Source of the DNA: Thermanaerovibrio velox DSM 12556
GTDB taxonomy: Bacteria; Synergistota; Synergistia; Synergistales; Synergistaceae
Assembly (NCBI RefSeq): GCF_000237825.1
Contig: NZ_CM001377.1
Location: 1,762,276 to 1,826,275, forward strand
Direction: 5' to 3'
DNA length: 64,000 nt
Under the pieces are notes generated by a model. The model was given only the letters and a program-made list of their open reading frames with translations, did not search any database and was not told where the DNA came from. The translations under genes and the position numbers were made by a program. Positions 1-9,519 of this stretch are shown here, one piece after another. Every line of letters begins with the position of its first letter. Position 1 is the first letter of the stretch.

Positions 1-823
1 CCTCACCGCTCACCCCACAGGCCAAGGACCGAATTTCCAAAAGGGCTCCCCCCACCCGGCCGCAGAGGTACTCCACGTTGGTGTACAACTCCCCTATCTC
101 ATCCTTAAACCGGTCGGGGGCCTTAAAGGACAGATCCAGTTCCTCCGCCATGTGCTTCACCGCGCCCCCAAGCTCCCTAAGAGGCCTGGTTATGGAAAGG
201 GCGGTCGCCACCGCGAGGAGCAGCTCCAGGACGAGCACGGAAAGTGCCACCGCCCAGCCGATCCTATAAGCCCTCCGGGACTCCTCCTCCACCTTGGCGT
301 TCTCCTGGTCCAGGACCCTCTTAGCCCCCTCCTCAAGGGCCGCCATGGCCGCCACGGCCCTCTCGGTCCTCCCCCTAGCCTGGGCAAGGAAGGCTTGGAC
401 GTCCCCGTCCGAAAGCCTGGAGGCCTCGTCCAGAACATCCATCATGCCCTTGAGGGCCTCCACCGCCTCCTTGTGGGCCTCCCGGGAACGCTGGTCCAGT
501 TCAATGGTCCCCTCGTAGGCCTTCAAGGACTCCAACGCAGCCCCCAGGGCCCTTCGGCCCTCGGCGAAGCAGGCCTCCCTCTCCGCACCTTGAACCATGA
601 GGCCCCTGTAAAGGCCTATCTCCCCCGCAGCAAGGTTGAACTTCGCCTCCCCGGCGTGGAAAAGGCCCACACCCCCCACCTGGTACATGGCGCGGGCCAC
701 TTCCTTCGCCCCCCCAAGCTTCCAAAAGAGGACGGCCCCCATGGAAGCCAAACCCAAACAGCCTATCACCACCAAGGCCCATACCCTGAAAGCCACCGAG
801 AAACTGCGAAGAAACCGGAGCAT
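1..823 (-). CDS. Methyl-accepting chemotaxis protein, N-terminal part (cut by window edge)
   Basis: This is a membrane chemoreceptor, read from an ATG at 823 with a GGGAGG ribosome site 8 bases upstream; the frame is open to the window edge, so the signalling domain is missing. The 274 visible residues show a first membrane helix (about residues 12-35), a helical extracytoplasmic region of about 150 residues rich in Ala, Glu and Arg like a four-helix-bundle sensor, a second membrane helix (about 190-213), and the start of a HAMP linker (ITRPLREL followed by an amphipathic helix). The missing C-terminus should carry the conserved MCP hairpin. It has its own promoter (867-895). The ligand cannot be read from this part. 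The call rests on topology and the HAMP motif. Confidence 0.85.
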   Translation of the reverse strand, partial: MLRFLRSFSVAFRVWALVVIGCLGLASMGAVLFWKLGGAKEVARAMYQVGGVGLFHAGEAKFNLAAGEIGLYRGLMVQGAEREACFAEGRRALGAALESLKAYEGTIELDQRSREAHKEAVEALKGMMDVLDEASRLSDGDVQAFLAQARGRTERAVAAMAALEEGAKRVLDQENAKVEEESRRAYRIGWAVALSVLVLELLLAVATALSITRPLRELGGAVKHMAEELDLSFKAPDRFKDEIGELYTNVEYLCGRVGGALLEIRSLACGVSGE

Positions 824-866
824 CTCCACAACCTCCCAATCAACTTAATTAGATATGGTATCCTTA

Positions 867-895
867 ATTCTACGGACCGCCTTGGGGAAAGTCAA
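867..895 (-). promoter_or_regulatory. Sigma70-type promoter of the chemoreceptor gene
   Basis: On the minus strand, TTGACT (895-890) and TAGAAT (872-867) are separated by exactly 17 bases. They lie about 45 bases upstream of the chemoreceptor start. Confidence 0.7.
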
Positions 896-1000
896 TAAAG
901 AGCAAACAAGTGGGGCCTCGGTCATACCCGCTGACCCTACCGCCCCCCCGGACTGCACCTGGGACGGGCGGGTTCTGAGGACCCGGGGCCCCGGTTGGGA

Positions 1001-2932
1001 CTAGCCTTCCCTCCTCACCCTCACCATGGCCTCGGATAGCCTGGTGTTCCACCTAGGGGTTATATTGGGACCTATAAGGCGGTTGACCCCCTCCTGGCCG
1101 GAAAAGACCATGCACACCCCATTGGCAAGCCCATCCAGCGATGAGAAGCGGACCCGTGCCCGACCGAAGGGGGACTCGAGCCAACCCTCGTCCCCCTGGG
1201 CAATGCCGAGGGCCCTCAACTCACCGGGAGAAAGGCAGGCCCAAGGGCCATCCCCGCCTCCAGCCCACTCCGAAAGGGCCCAACCGTTCACCCCGTCGTG
1301 CCGGTGGGGGGTTATCAACTCAAAGAGGTCAATCCCCTTGGGAACACCCAGCTCCCAAAACCTTAAGGTCAGATCCTTCCCACCGGGAAACCTGAAAACC
1401 CCCTGATGACGCCGGGGATGCGGGAAGCGCCAAATCCCCTCCGCCACCTCCACAAGGCCGGGGGCGGACAGGACCGACCTCACCACCCGCTCCGCGGCGG
1501 AAACCACCGCGGGCCTCTCCCCCAGAAGAACCAAGAGCCGATCCAAGACCTCCCCCTCGTAGGGCACCGGCCCTCCCGAAACTTCCCAGAGGGGGTTCAC
1601 CAACTGGATCAGATCGTGCCAGTAGCTGAAGACCACTCCCTTCGGCTGCTCCGGGAAGGGGGCCACCGGTATCACCAGGGAACAGCGCCTGGCGGTGGCG
1701 GAAAGCCTCCAGTCAAGGCAGACGCTGAACAGTCCTTCCCCCTTGAGGACCTCCTCCAACGTCCCCGCATCCTGGGACTGGGTCACCGGGTTGCACCGGG
1801 AGAACACCGCCACCTCCACCGGGGGCTCCTTCGCGTCCCCTATGAACCGACCCACCGAAGGCCTGGGGGCCCACCTGCCGAAGCAGTCCCCCACAAGGTC
1901 CGATGGCACCGGGGCCTCGTCGTCGGCGCTGAACACCATGCCACCCCCGGGCACGTCCTGGCTTCCCAACAGGAAAACCATGGCGTCCAACCCCCGCATC
2001 AAAAGGTCCCCGCCAACCCGCCGCTGAACCGCCCATCCAGCCCAGACGCTCAAGGGACCATCCCCCAAGAGGAACCGCACCATATCCTCCAGCGCCTCCT
2101 CCGACAAGCCCGAGACGCCCAGAACCTGGTCCCTCGAAACACCCCGGACCAGGGAGGCGAACTCCTCAAAGCCCTCGGATCCCTCCACCGAACAGACCCC
2201 GCTCTCCATGATCCTTCCGCAAAGGTAAAGAACCAACGGAAGGTCTGCCCCGGGGCGCACCGTCCACTTCACATCCGCCATGCCATCGGTCCTGGTGGGC
2301 CTCACGTCCACATACCCAACCCTCACCCCCAAGGACCTGGCCTTTGCCAATAGGGGCACGAAGTGGACGTTGGTCTCCGCCACGTTCCGACCCCACAAGA
2401 TCACACGCCTGCTCCGCAGCACCTCCTCCGGCGGCACATGGCGCCTCACCCGGTAGGATTCCGCAAGCCCGGCTCCCCCCTCACCGCCGCACAAGGACCC
2501 CTTAAGACCGGTGAACCCCCCGAGGGCCCGGGAGAACAGGTCAAAGGCCCGGTTGTCAAGCCTCAGGTTGCCGGAACCGGTGGCCCAAAGAACCCGCCTC
2601 GGGTCCTTCCTCACCGCCTCGGAAAGCTTTGACGCAAACACCGACAGCCCCCTGTCCCAGGATACCTCCCTAAGCACACCCCCATCCCTCAAAAGGGGCT
2701 TAGTCAGCCTCCCCTCCCGCTTCCCAACCTGGCTCAAGAAACCCCTGAGCTTGTGACACACGAACCCGCCGGTGTAGGGATGATCCACCCGGCCCCGAAC
2801 CTCCCCGCTAGCAGGGTCGAACGCAAAACCGCAGGCGTCCGGACAGTCGAACGCGCAGGCGGACAAGACACACTTAGGCTCCAAATCCCCCACCCCCATC
2901 AAAAACCCAAATAGCCCAGGCTGAGCCGCCAT
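1001..2932 (-). CDS. Molybdopterin-dependent oxidoreductase (formate dehydrogenase/anaerobic dehydrogenase superfamily)
   Basis: This is a 643-residue molybdenum- or tungsten-bis-MGD enzyme of the DMSO reductase superfamily. Cys21, Cys26, Cys30 and Cys34 (CVLSACAFDCPDACG) and a later Cys in VCHKLRGF resemble the N-terminal Fe-S region of this superfamily; the CPDxC form is typical of a poorly characterised branch annotated only as molybdopterin oxidoreductase. The C-terminus shows the dinucleotide-binding barrel (GWLESPFGRARVRF, later NITPRWNT). There is no Tat signal, so it is probably cytoplasmic. The substrate is unknown: formate is possible because focA and mobA lie in the same window, but no formate-specific residue can be assigned. 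No good ribosome site precedes the ATG at 2932; a TTG about 48 bases downstream after a G-rich stretch is an alternative start. Confidence 0.85.
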   Translation of the reverse strand: MAAQPGLFGFLMGVGDLEPKCVLSACAFDCPDACGFAFDPASGEVRGRVDHPYTGGFVCHKLRGFLSQVGKREGRLTKPLLRDGGVLREVSWDRGLSVFASKLSEAVRKDPRRVLWATGSGNLRLDNRAFDLFSRALGGFTGLKGSLCGGEGGAGLAESYRVRRHVPPEEVLRSRRVILWGRNVAETNVHFVPLLAKARSLGVRVGYVDVRPTRTDGMADVKWTVRPGADLPLVLYLCGRIMESGVCSVEGSEGFEEFASLVRGVSRDQVLGVSGLSEEALEDMVRFLLGDGPLSVWAGWAVQRRVGGDLLMRGLDAMVFLLGSQDVPGGGMVFSADDEAPVPSDLVGDCFGRWAPRPSVGRFIGDAKEPPVEVAVFSRCNPVTQSQDAGTLEEVLKGEGLFSVCLDWRLSATARRCSLVIPVAPFPEQPKGVVFSYWHDLIQLVNPLWEVSGGPVPYEGEVLDRLLVLLGERPAVVSAAERVVRSVLSAPGLVEVAEGIWRFPHPRRHQGVFRFPGGKDLTLRFWELGVPKGIDLFELITPHRHDGVNGWALSEWAGGGDGPWACLSPGELRALGIAQGDEGWLESPFGRARVRFSSLDGLANGVCMVFSGQEGVNRLIGPNITPRWNTRLSEAMVRVRREG

Positions 2933-3071
2933 GGGTCTACAAGATCAGTCTTGCACGGCGTAAAGTCCCGGCGTGGACATGAAACCATATTAGCATATAG
3001 AATTCCGAAGGGTCTTGAGTTTTCCATCCCCCGCGGGGCATCGTCCTAAGCCCCTAAAAACCTACGAGAGG

Positions 3072-4316
3072 ATGATGGGATTGAACAGCTCGGAAGGACG
3101 CCGAAACGGGGCGGTCATGCTGTACCTTCTGCTTCTTGCCGCCTACTTCATGTCCAACTTCTTCAGGATATCCCCGGCGGTGCTCCTCCCAAGGCTCGCC
3201 AGGGAGATGGGGATGACCGCCGCAGTCACGGGCTTCATATCAAGCCTCTTCTTCTACGCCTACGGGGGGGTACAACCCCTGTGCGGGGCCCTGAACGACC
3301 GGTACGGCCCCATGAGGACCGGGGCCCTAGGGATGGCCCTGTGCGCATTGGGCACCTTCATGTTCTCCTTCGCGGACAGCCCCGCCTCCCTTGGCATCGC
3401 CAGGCTCCTCACCGGTCTGGGGCTCGGACCCATCTTCTCCGGCGTCCTGGTTCACCAGGCCCATGGGTTCCCCAAGGAACGCTACGCCGCACTGACCGGC
3501 ATAACCATAGCGGTGGGCAACCTGGGGGCGGTGATATCCGTAGCACCCCTGGGGATGAGCCTGGACAAGCTGGGACGTTTCAACACCTTCATCATCCTTG
3601 GCACCATCAGCCTCGCGGTGGCCGCCGCCATGTGGCTCTGCCGCTCCAGAGACCTGGTGGTAGGACAAAGCCCCAGGGGGACGTCCATGCTCAAAGGGCT
3701 CAAGGATGGGATGGCCCTGCTGCTAAAAGGCCACAGGGGCATAAAAGCCGCCACCCTGATGTGGGCATCCACGGTGGGGTTGCAGATATCCCTCCAGGGG
3801 CTGTGGGCGGTGGCGTGGTTCGAGGAGGCCTATCGCTGCGGAACGGGCCCCGCCAGGAACTGGGCCACCCTGATAGGGGTGGGCATGATGGCGGGCACGC
3901 TCCTCGGCGGACGGCTTGCCTCCCTTGCAAGGGGGCGTACCTGGGTTCTAGCCTCCTTCGGAGGCGCCATCGCCGCCTCCTGGGCCCTCTTCCTGGCGGT
4001 GATGCACCTCAAGGCCCCGCTCCCACTGGCGGGGGCCGCAGGAGCCCTAATAGGCGTCACCTCCGGCGTGGGGGTCGTGGCGGCCAACTCCGCCATAAAC
4101 GACCTGGTTGACAGGGACCGCATAGGGGCCCTCATCGGAGCCGCCAACATGACGGTCTTCGCCTTCGTCATCCTCTCCCAGTGGGGCTCCGGGGTGCTCA
4201 TAGAGGCCTTCGGAGGACAGTCATCCCTGGGGTTCCTCAAGACCTACGGGGCACTAACAACGCTCCTAACCCTATGCATGCTGCCGATCCTGACGGTGAA
4301 ATCCTTCCGGCGCTGA
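3072..4316 (+). CDS. Major facilitator superfamily transporter
   Basis: This is a 12-helix secondary transporter of about 414 residues. The first helix begins LYLLLLAAYFMSNFFR. The loop between helices 2 and 3 has the MFS signature form (GALNDRYGPMRTG), and a long central cytoplasmic segment (around residues 200-225) separates the two six-helix halves. The N-terminus resembles anion:cation or sugar-phosphate symporter branches, but the substrate cannot be assigned. Paired ATGs at 3072 and 3075 follow a GAGAGG; another ATG at 3117 just before the first helix is possible. The gene is divergent from the molybdopterin oxidoreductase and ends at a hairpin shared with the convergent kinase gene. 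Confidence 0.85.
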   Translation: MMGLNSSEGRRNGAVMLYLLLLAAYFMSNFFRISPAVLLPRLAREMGMTAAVTGFISSLFFYAYGGVQPLCGALNDRYGPMRTGALGMALCALGTFMFSFADSPASLGIARLLTGLGLGPIFSGVLVHQAHGFPKERYAALTGITIAVGNLGAVISVAPLGMSLDKLGRFNTFIILGTISLAVAAAMWLCRSRDLVVGQSPRGTSMLKGLKDGMALLLKGHRGIKAATLMWASTVGLQISLQGLWAVAWFEEAYRCGTGPARNWATLIGVGMMAGTLLGGRLASLARGRTWVLASFGGAIAASWALFLAVMHLKAPLPLAGAAGALIGVTSGVGVVAANSAINDLVDRDRIGALIGAANMTVFAFVILSQWGSGVLIEAFGGQSSLGFLKTYGALTTLLTLCMLPILTVKSFRR

Positions 4317-4353
4317 GATCCCCAGGCAGCCACCTACCGGAAAGGCCCGCTCG

Positions 4354-4381
4354 AAAAGGGGAGGGGGACACCCCTCCCCTT
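4354..4381. terminator. Bidirectional hairpin between convergent genes
   Basis: An AAGGGGAGGGG arm pairs with CCCCTCCCCTT around a short loop, between the MFS gene (+) and the hybrid kinase gene (-). On the minus strand it is followed by TTTTCG. Confidence 0.65.
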
Positions 4382-4426
4382 CAACTTCAACGGGCCCGGC
4401 TATAGGGATCTAAAACACCACGCCCC

Positions 4427-7180
4427 TCAACCCTCAAAGGCCACAACCCGGTTCCTGCCCTCCCCCTTGGCCCGGTACAGGGCCTGGTCCGCATCGTCGT
4501 TGAGCCGGTCCAGGGACATCCCCTCCCGGAACTGGGCCACCCCAAAGCTTGCGGTGACCGGTATCAGCTCCCCCTGGTACTCCACGGGGGCAAGCTCTAT
4601 CCCCCGCCTCACCCGCTCGCAAAGCCTCAGGGCCCCATCAATGGACGCCCCAGGCAGGACCATGAGGAACTCCTCCCCACCGTACCGCCCCAGGATGTCG
4701 TAGGGCCTTATGAGACCCTTCACCCGGCAGGACAGCTGACGAAGCACCTCATCCCCCGCCAGATGACCGTACCGGTCGTTTACGGCCTTGAAGCGGTCTA
4801 TGTCCATCATGGCCACCGATAGATTCGCCCCCTCCCGAAGGGCCCTGCTAATCTCCCGCTCCTCCATCTCCAGCAAGGCCGCGCGGTTGTAGAGCCCGGT
4901 GAGGGGATCATGCCGGGCGAGGAACCGGAGCTTCCGCTGCACCTCCATCACCCTGGTGCCGGACAAAACCCTCAACGTCAGGTCGTCCGGGTCAAAGGGC
5001 TTCACCACGTAGTCGTCCGCCCCGGACGCCATGGCCCTCACCAGGTCCTCCTTGGTGTCCCTGACGGTTATCATGATCACATACGTATACCTCTCGCTGT
5101 CCGCCTCGGCCTCCCGGAGGCGGCGAATCACCTCCACCCCATCCATACGGGGCATCATGCAGTCCACCAGGGCCACGTCCACGGCGCCGGAGAGCAGGAC
5201 CTTCAAGGCCTCCTCACCGTCGGAGACGGGAAAAACCCTTATCCCCCTGGGAGCGAATATCCGCTCAAGTCCCTCCCGGGAGGAACGGCTGTCGTCCGCC
5301 ACCAGCATCCTCATACCCTCCGGGAACTCCACGTCCCGGAACCTCACGGACACCCCCATGGGAACCCTGAAATGGCTCATCCCAGATCCCTTCCACTGGC
5401 CGAAGGAAAGCGCCGCCCCCTTGAACTCGTGAACGGTCTTGAGGAACAGATCCTCATCCCCCTGCCGGAAGGACTCCAAGAGAACCCCCTCAAGACGGGC
5501 CATGTCGGACCTGAAGGTCTCCAAAAGGTCCGACCTAAGATCCGCCTGAGGGGGCACCCCCTGCCTAAGAGCCCAGGCGAGCTCCCCCAGGTCCAAGGGC
5601 TTCCGTAGGACCATCAGAAGCCCCTCCCTTATAAAGCGGTCCTCCTCTTCCTGCCCAACCCCGGCGGTGAGCCCCACTATCTTTGCGGAACTGACCTCCC
5701 TAAGACGCCTCAACAGGGTGAGCCCGTCAAAGGCCGGCAGGTTAAGGTCCATGAGTATGAAGTCGAACTCCTCCCCGGCGGCGATCTGAATGGCCTCCTC
5801 CGGGGATGCCACCCCCATTGCCTCAACCCCACACTCCCGCAAAACCCCACAGGCGGCGGCAAGGGAGGTGTTGTTGTCGTCCACCACCAGACCCTTAAGA
5901 CCCTCCAGGGGACATCCGGTACCCACAGCGCCGCTCAAGGGGAGCTCCACCGTGAACGCCGTTCCATGTCCCCTCCTGGACCGGACGTTTATGTCCCCCC
6001 CCATACGGTTCACAAGCCCCTTCGAGAGGCAAAGTCCAAGCCCGATGCCGGAGGAACTGCCCGCAAATGGCACGAACAGCTGCTCCAGCTGCTCCTGGTC
6101 CATCCCCTCCCCACTGTCCTCCACCGCAAAGTACAGCTTGCCATCCGATGCCCATCCGGAGAGGGATATGTGCCCCCGCCGGGTGAACTTGAGGGAGTTT
6201 GATAGCAGGTTGACCAACACCTGCCTTATCCTCCTGGGATCCCCCATAACCCTGTCCGGAAGGCGATCGTGGAAGAACCGGAACTCCAACCCCTTGTCCT
6301 TGGCCCTAAGACCAAAGGAGGCCCCCAGGGACTCCATAAGCTCCACCGGAGAATAGGGGACGTTCAGGACGTCAAGCCTTCCAGCCTCGAGCTTCGAGTA
6401 GTCCAGGAGGTCGTCCAGCAGGCTGTTGAGGGTCTCGCACTCGCTCAAGAGCACCTCCAGCCTGTCCCGGTAACCAACGGGCAGGGCCTCCTCCCACATG
6501 CCCCGGAGAAGCCCTATTATCCCCCCTAAGGGGTTTCGGATCTCGTGCCCTATGTGGGCCAGGAAGGCATCCTTAAGCCGGTTCGCCTCCTCCAGGGCCC
6601 GCTTGGTCTCCTCCAGCCGCTGCACGTTGTCCTCCAGACGCCGGTTTAGGGACCGCACCTCCTCAAGCCTCATGGTGTTCTGAATGGATACGGCGGCGTA
6701 GGACATCAAGGCCCTGAAGAACGCCACCCCTATCTCCGGCACCTCCTCAGGGGTCTCCTCCAGGGACGCCAAGAAGACCCCCATTATCCTGGAGGGGGTA
6801 CTGAGGGCCGCCACCAGGAAGTTGCCCTGGGGGAGGGACAGGAACATGGGATGCGGATGAGTCAGGGCCCACGCAAGGGTGCCGTCGGAGCTCAAGGCCT
6901 CCAGCACCCCTTGGAAGTCCAGATCCCCCTCATCCCCGGCGGCCCTGTAAAGCTCAAGCCCATCATCGGAGAAGAGCCGGCAGCTCCAGCGGCTGATCTT
7001 TATCAGGGATCTCGCCCTGTCAGCGGCCCGCACTATTATCCTCTCAACCCCGTCCTCGTCCCCTACCGATGCGGGGACCAACCCCACCGCCACCGCCAGT
7101 ATGCGGTTTACCCGCTCCCGCTCCTCCTCGAGAAGCCGAAACCGCCTCTCCAGCTCCAACATCCTAGTAGAGGTGTTCAT
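4427..7180 (-). CDS. Hybrid sensor histidine kinase with two receivers, an Hpt-like segment and a GGDEF domain
   Basis: This is a large soluble signalling protein of about 917 residues with no membrane helix. In order it has an N-terminal coiled coil, a GAF-like sensor (about 35-175), HisKA with HIGHEIRNP (His near 212), a HATPase domain (DSGEGMD, GIGLGLCLS), receiver 1 (ending VDDNN...MDLNLP, Asp near 478), an Hpt-like helix pair with HEFKGAA (His near 584), receiver 2 (VADDS...VDCMMP, Asp near 673) and a C-terminal diguanylate cyclase with an intact RYGGEEF. A whole phosphorelay ending in c-di-GMP synthesis therefore sits in one chain. It lies 17 bases or less after the HDOD gene and is the last gene of its operon. 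TTG (7192) and GTG (7189) starts are possible; the ATG at 7180 has GGTGGG upstream. Confidence 0.9.
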   Translation of the reverse strand: MNTSTRMLELERRFRLLEEERERVNRILAVAVGLVPASVGDEDGVERIIVRAADRARSLIKISRWSCRLFSDDGLELYRAAGDEGDLDFQGVLEALSSDGTLAWALTHPHPMFLSLPQGNFLVAALSTPSRIMGVFLASLEETPEEVPEIGVAFFRALMSYAAVSIQNTMRLEEVRSLNRRLEDNVQRLEETKRALEEANRLKDAFLAHIGHEIRNPLGGIIGLLRGMWEEALPVGYRDRLEVLLSECETLNSLLDDLLDYSKLEAGRLDVLNVPYSPVELMESLGASFGLRAKDKGLEFRFFHDRLPDRVMGDPRRIRQVLVNLLSNSLKFTRRGHISLSGWASDGKLYFAVEDSGEGMDQEQLEQLFVPFAGSSSGIGLGLCLSKGLVNRMGGDINVRSRRGHGTAFTVELPLSGAVGTGCPLEGLKGLVVDDNNTSLAAACGVLRECGVEAMGVASPEEAIQIAAGEEFDFILMDLNLPAFDGLTLLRRLREVSSAKIVGLTAGVGQEEEDRFIREGLLMVLRKPLDLGELAWALRQGVPPQADLRSDLLETFRSDMARLEGVLLESFRQGDEDLFLKTVHEFKGAALSFGQWKGSGMSHFRVPMGVSVRFRDVEFPEGMRMLVADDSRSSREGLERIFAPRGIRVFPVSDGEEALKVLLSGAVDVALVDCMMPRMDGVEVIRRLREAEADSERYTYVIMITVRDTKEDLVRAMASGADDYVVKPFDPDDLTLRVLSGTRVMEVQRKLRFLARHDPLTGLYNRAALLEMEEREISRALREGANLSVAMMDIDRFKAVNDRYGHLAGDEVLRQLSCRVKGLIRPYDILGRYGGEEFLMVLPGASIDGALRLCERVRRGIELAPVEYQGELIPVTASFGVAQFREGMSLDRLNDDADQALYRAKGEGRNRVVAFEG

Positions 7181-7197
7181 CGAACCCACCAAACCCC

Positions 7198-8436
7198 CTA
7201 AATAAGGAAGATCCTTCGTATCTCCGCGATCTGCCGGGCCGCCTGGGACACCACCACGGGCAGCCCCTCGGGCGGAAGCTCCAACATCCTTGGAACCGCC
7301 GGATCCACTGGAGGGGTAAGGCTCGATCCGGAGCTCCCCCAGCGCATGGCAAGGGCCACCGCGTCCGCAAGGTGAACCACCGACGCCTCCCTAGGCATGT
7401 CACATCCCATGGGGTCGTGATGCCCCCCCACGAGAACCCTTATGAAGTCCGGTATGTTCCACTCCTTCAGAAGCCGCTCCCCAAGGCGCCCGTGGTCAAA
7501 GCCCAGGTGCCTCCCCTCAAGCACGTAGGTGGGGACCCCCTCGAAAAGGGCCCCCTCCATCAGGGACTTCATCACCCAGGGGACCTTGGAGAAAAGGACC
7601 AGCCGGCCTATGTCGTGGAGCAGCCCGGACAGGAAGAACTGCTCCTCGTTCGGCATCTTAAGGGTGAAGGCTATCACCCTGGCGGTGACAGCACAGGCCA
7701 CCGAGTGTTCCCAGAAGGCCCCCACATCCATCCTGGAGGAGGGAACCCCCCGGAAAGCCCCCATGGCACTCACCGCCATCGCAAGGGCGGTGAGCTGGTT
7801 GGTACCAACTATCGCCACCGCCCTCTGAATGGAATCTATCCGCTTTGGAAAGCCGTAGTAGGAGCTGTTAACCAGCCGCAGCAGCCGAACCGTCAGCGCC
7901 GGGTCCTTGCTCACCACCTCCGCTATCTTCGCCGCGGAGCTCACTGGGGAGTCTATGACCTCCCGGAGCTTGAAGTATATGGCGGGGAACGAGGAGAGCC
8001 TCACCTGCTGCCTCACCAGGTGCAGCATGGCGGGCAGCCCAACCCCCAGCTCCCCCAGGTTCAGCTTGGGCTGCTCCTTGGGAGGAGAGGGGATCCAACC
8101 GGGCGGGAGAGCCCCCTCCTCCAAAAGCCTCCGGGCCGCGTTCTCCACCGCCAGGTGAAAGAGCTCCTCCTCCAGGGGGTGCGACGGCTTAAACCACCGC
8201 ATCACCACATCCCGGGCGGCGGAGAGGGCCTCCTCACGGCTTTGAGCCTCCTCCCGGATCGACTGGTCCTCCTCCCCCTCCACGTCCGCCCAGGGTATCC
8301 CCCATACCCTGAACATCTTAATGTGGCCCTCTTTTATCTCCACCCCCGCCCCCAGCATGACCCTGCCGTCCGGGGCTTTAAGGGGGGACGCCAGTACCAT
8401 TCCGGGCCTTAGGTTCTCCAGGGAGACCAGCCCCAC
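7198..8436 (-). CDS. HDOD-domain signalling protein
   Basis: This 412-residue protein has an HDOD domain (about residues 135-330: FPAIYFKLREVIDSP..., DPALTVRLLRLVNSSYYG..., GLLHDIGRLVLFSKVP). HDOD is a degenerate HD-hydrolase fold found in bacterial signalling proteins near chemotaxis and c-di-GMP genes; no enzymatic activity is established for the family. The N-terminal 40 residues (LRPGMVLASPLKAPDGRVMLGAG) resemble the small barrel often placed before HD-GYP domains. The GTG start at 8436 has GGGGG 8 bases upstream. It lies 3 bases after the amidohydrolase gene and just before the hybrid kinase, so it is probably translated with both and may be the kinase's partner. Confidence 0.85.
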   Translation of the reverse strand: MGLVSLENLRPGMVLASPLKAPDGRVMLGAGVEIKEGHIKMFRVWGIPWADVEGEEDQSIREEAQSREEALSAARDVVMRWFKPSHPLEEELFHLAVENAARRLLEEGALPPGWIPSPPKEQPKLNLGELGVGLPAMLHLVRQQVRLSSFPAIYFKLREVIDSPVSSAAKIAEVVSKDPALTVRLLRLVNSSYYGFPKRIDSIQRAVAIVGTNQLTALAMAVSAMGAFRGVPSSRMDVGAFWEHSVACAVTARVIAFTLKMPNEEQFFLSGLLHDIGRLVLFSKVPWVMKSLMEGALFEGVPTYVLEGRHLGFDHGRLGERLLKEWNIPDFIRVLVGGHHDPMGCDMPREASVVHLADAVALAMRWGSSGSSLTPPVDPAVPRMLELPPEGLPVVVSQAARQIAEIRRIFLI

Positions 8437-8439
8437 CGC

Positions 8440-9519
8440 CTATACCCCCAGATGCTCCGCAAGGTCCAGCCTGGTCCAGCCGGTGAGATGCGGCACCTTA
8501 AGCCAAAGCCGCCGGTTCTTGGGAGACCCCACCACCTGATAAACGGTGTAGTCGGAGGTGGCCCCCAGATCCTCGATCCGGGTGTCCAGGATCTCCCTCA
8601 TCACGTCCTCGTCTATACCGCCCTTCAGGTTGTCCGCCAGGTTTATAAGGTTGTTCCTCCTGGTCACGCTGTACCAGCTGCGTTCATCCCGAGGCTCCGG
8701 CAGACCCCAGTTGGGGTTGGTGAAGTGGTTGGTGGCCACCAGGAGACCGGGCCTGACCACGGGGGAGGACTTCACGTCGAAAACCGGCCACTCGTAGCAG
8801 CGGGCCAGATCCTCGTCACATACGGTCACCACCGACGCGAACGCCGCCCGGACCGACAGGAAGTGAGCCTCCATCTCCTCTAGGCTTGAGGAGTCCAGCA
8901 GGAAAGAGAGGAGAGAAAGGGTGTTCGGTATCCTGTTCTGGTACCAGAGGTCCCCGCCGGAGGGCATGCCGTTGTTGAGCTCCAGGAACAACCCAGCCCC
9001 GTTGAGGGCGGTGGTAACGTAAAAGGTGCCTATGTACCCCACGATGCATACCGGCACCGAACCGTCCGCCGGCCTAAGACAAAGGGCGTTTATGAACCTT
9101 CCATAATCCTTGAACCTAGGCAGGTAGTCGTAGTTGCGCCCCACCACCAAGGGACCGCCGCCGGTGTACTCCCCCCAGGCGGCCACGCAGGAACAGTGCC
9201 CAACCAGGGACTCCACCGCCGCCACCTCCAGGGCCCCGAGGGCCAGGTGACGCCACAGCTCCATCCCGGATCCCTCCGCCATGCCGCGGACGAACTCCTT
9301 AAACCGGTGGGGATAGCAGCGGAAGAAACCCCCTCCAAGGGCCTTAAGATCCTCCTGGGACCTGCCAAGCTGCCCCATAAGATGCTCCTCCACCCCGAGA
9401 CGGTAGAAGTCCAAGAGCTCCTGCCTCATCGACTCCCCATAGGCCCTGCCCATGTCCCTCCATGATCCCTCCAGGGATATAACCTTGAAGACCCCCACGT
9501 CCTGCCTCCTATAGGTCAT
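8440..9519 (-). CDS. C45-family Ntn-type amidohydrolase (acyl-CoA:6-APA acyltransferase-like)
   Basis: This 359-residue protein resembles peptidase family C45 and linear amide C-N hydrolases, which mature by self-cleavage to expose an N-terminal cysteine. The expected site is seen in GHCSCVAAWGEY, followed by the family pattern GPLVVGRNYDY and later TALNGAGLFLELNNG. Cleavage before the second Cys (near residue 110) would give a small and a large chain. There is no signal peptide, so it should act in the cytosol. Candidate substrates are acylated amino acids or peptides, but this is not shown. Its ATG overlaps the stop of the metallophosphoesterase by 4 bases (ATGA), so the two are translationally coupled. 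Confidence 0.8.
   Translation of the reverse strand: MTYRRQDVGVFKVISLEGSWRDMGRAYGESMRQELLDFYRLGVEEHLMGQLGRSQEDLKALGGGFFRCYPHRFKEFVRGMAEGSGMELWRHLALGALEVAAVESLVGHCSCVAAWGEYTGGGPLVVGRNYDYLPRFKDYGRFINALCLRPADGSVPVCIVGYIGTFYVTTALNGAGLFLELNNGMPSGGDLWYQNRIPNTLSLLSFLLDSSSLEEMEAHFLSVRAAFASVVTVCDEDLARCYEWPVFDVKSSPVVRPGLLVATNHFTNPNWGLPEPRDERSWYSVTRRNNLINLADNLKGGIDEDVMREILDTRIEDLGATSDYTVYQVVGSPKNRRLWLKVPHLTGWTRLDLAEHLGV

Noticed and set aside
3267-3273. G7 run in the MFS gene as another frameshift site
   Set aside because: The frame is intact across it and encodes a sensible loop (YGGVQPL), so not every long G run in this window is faulty.
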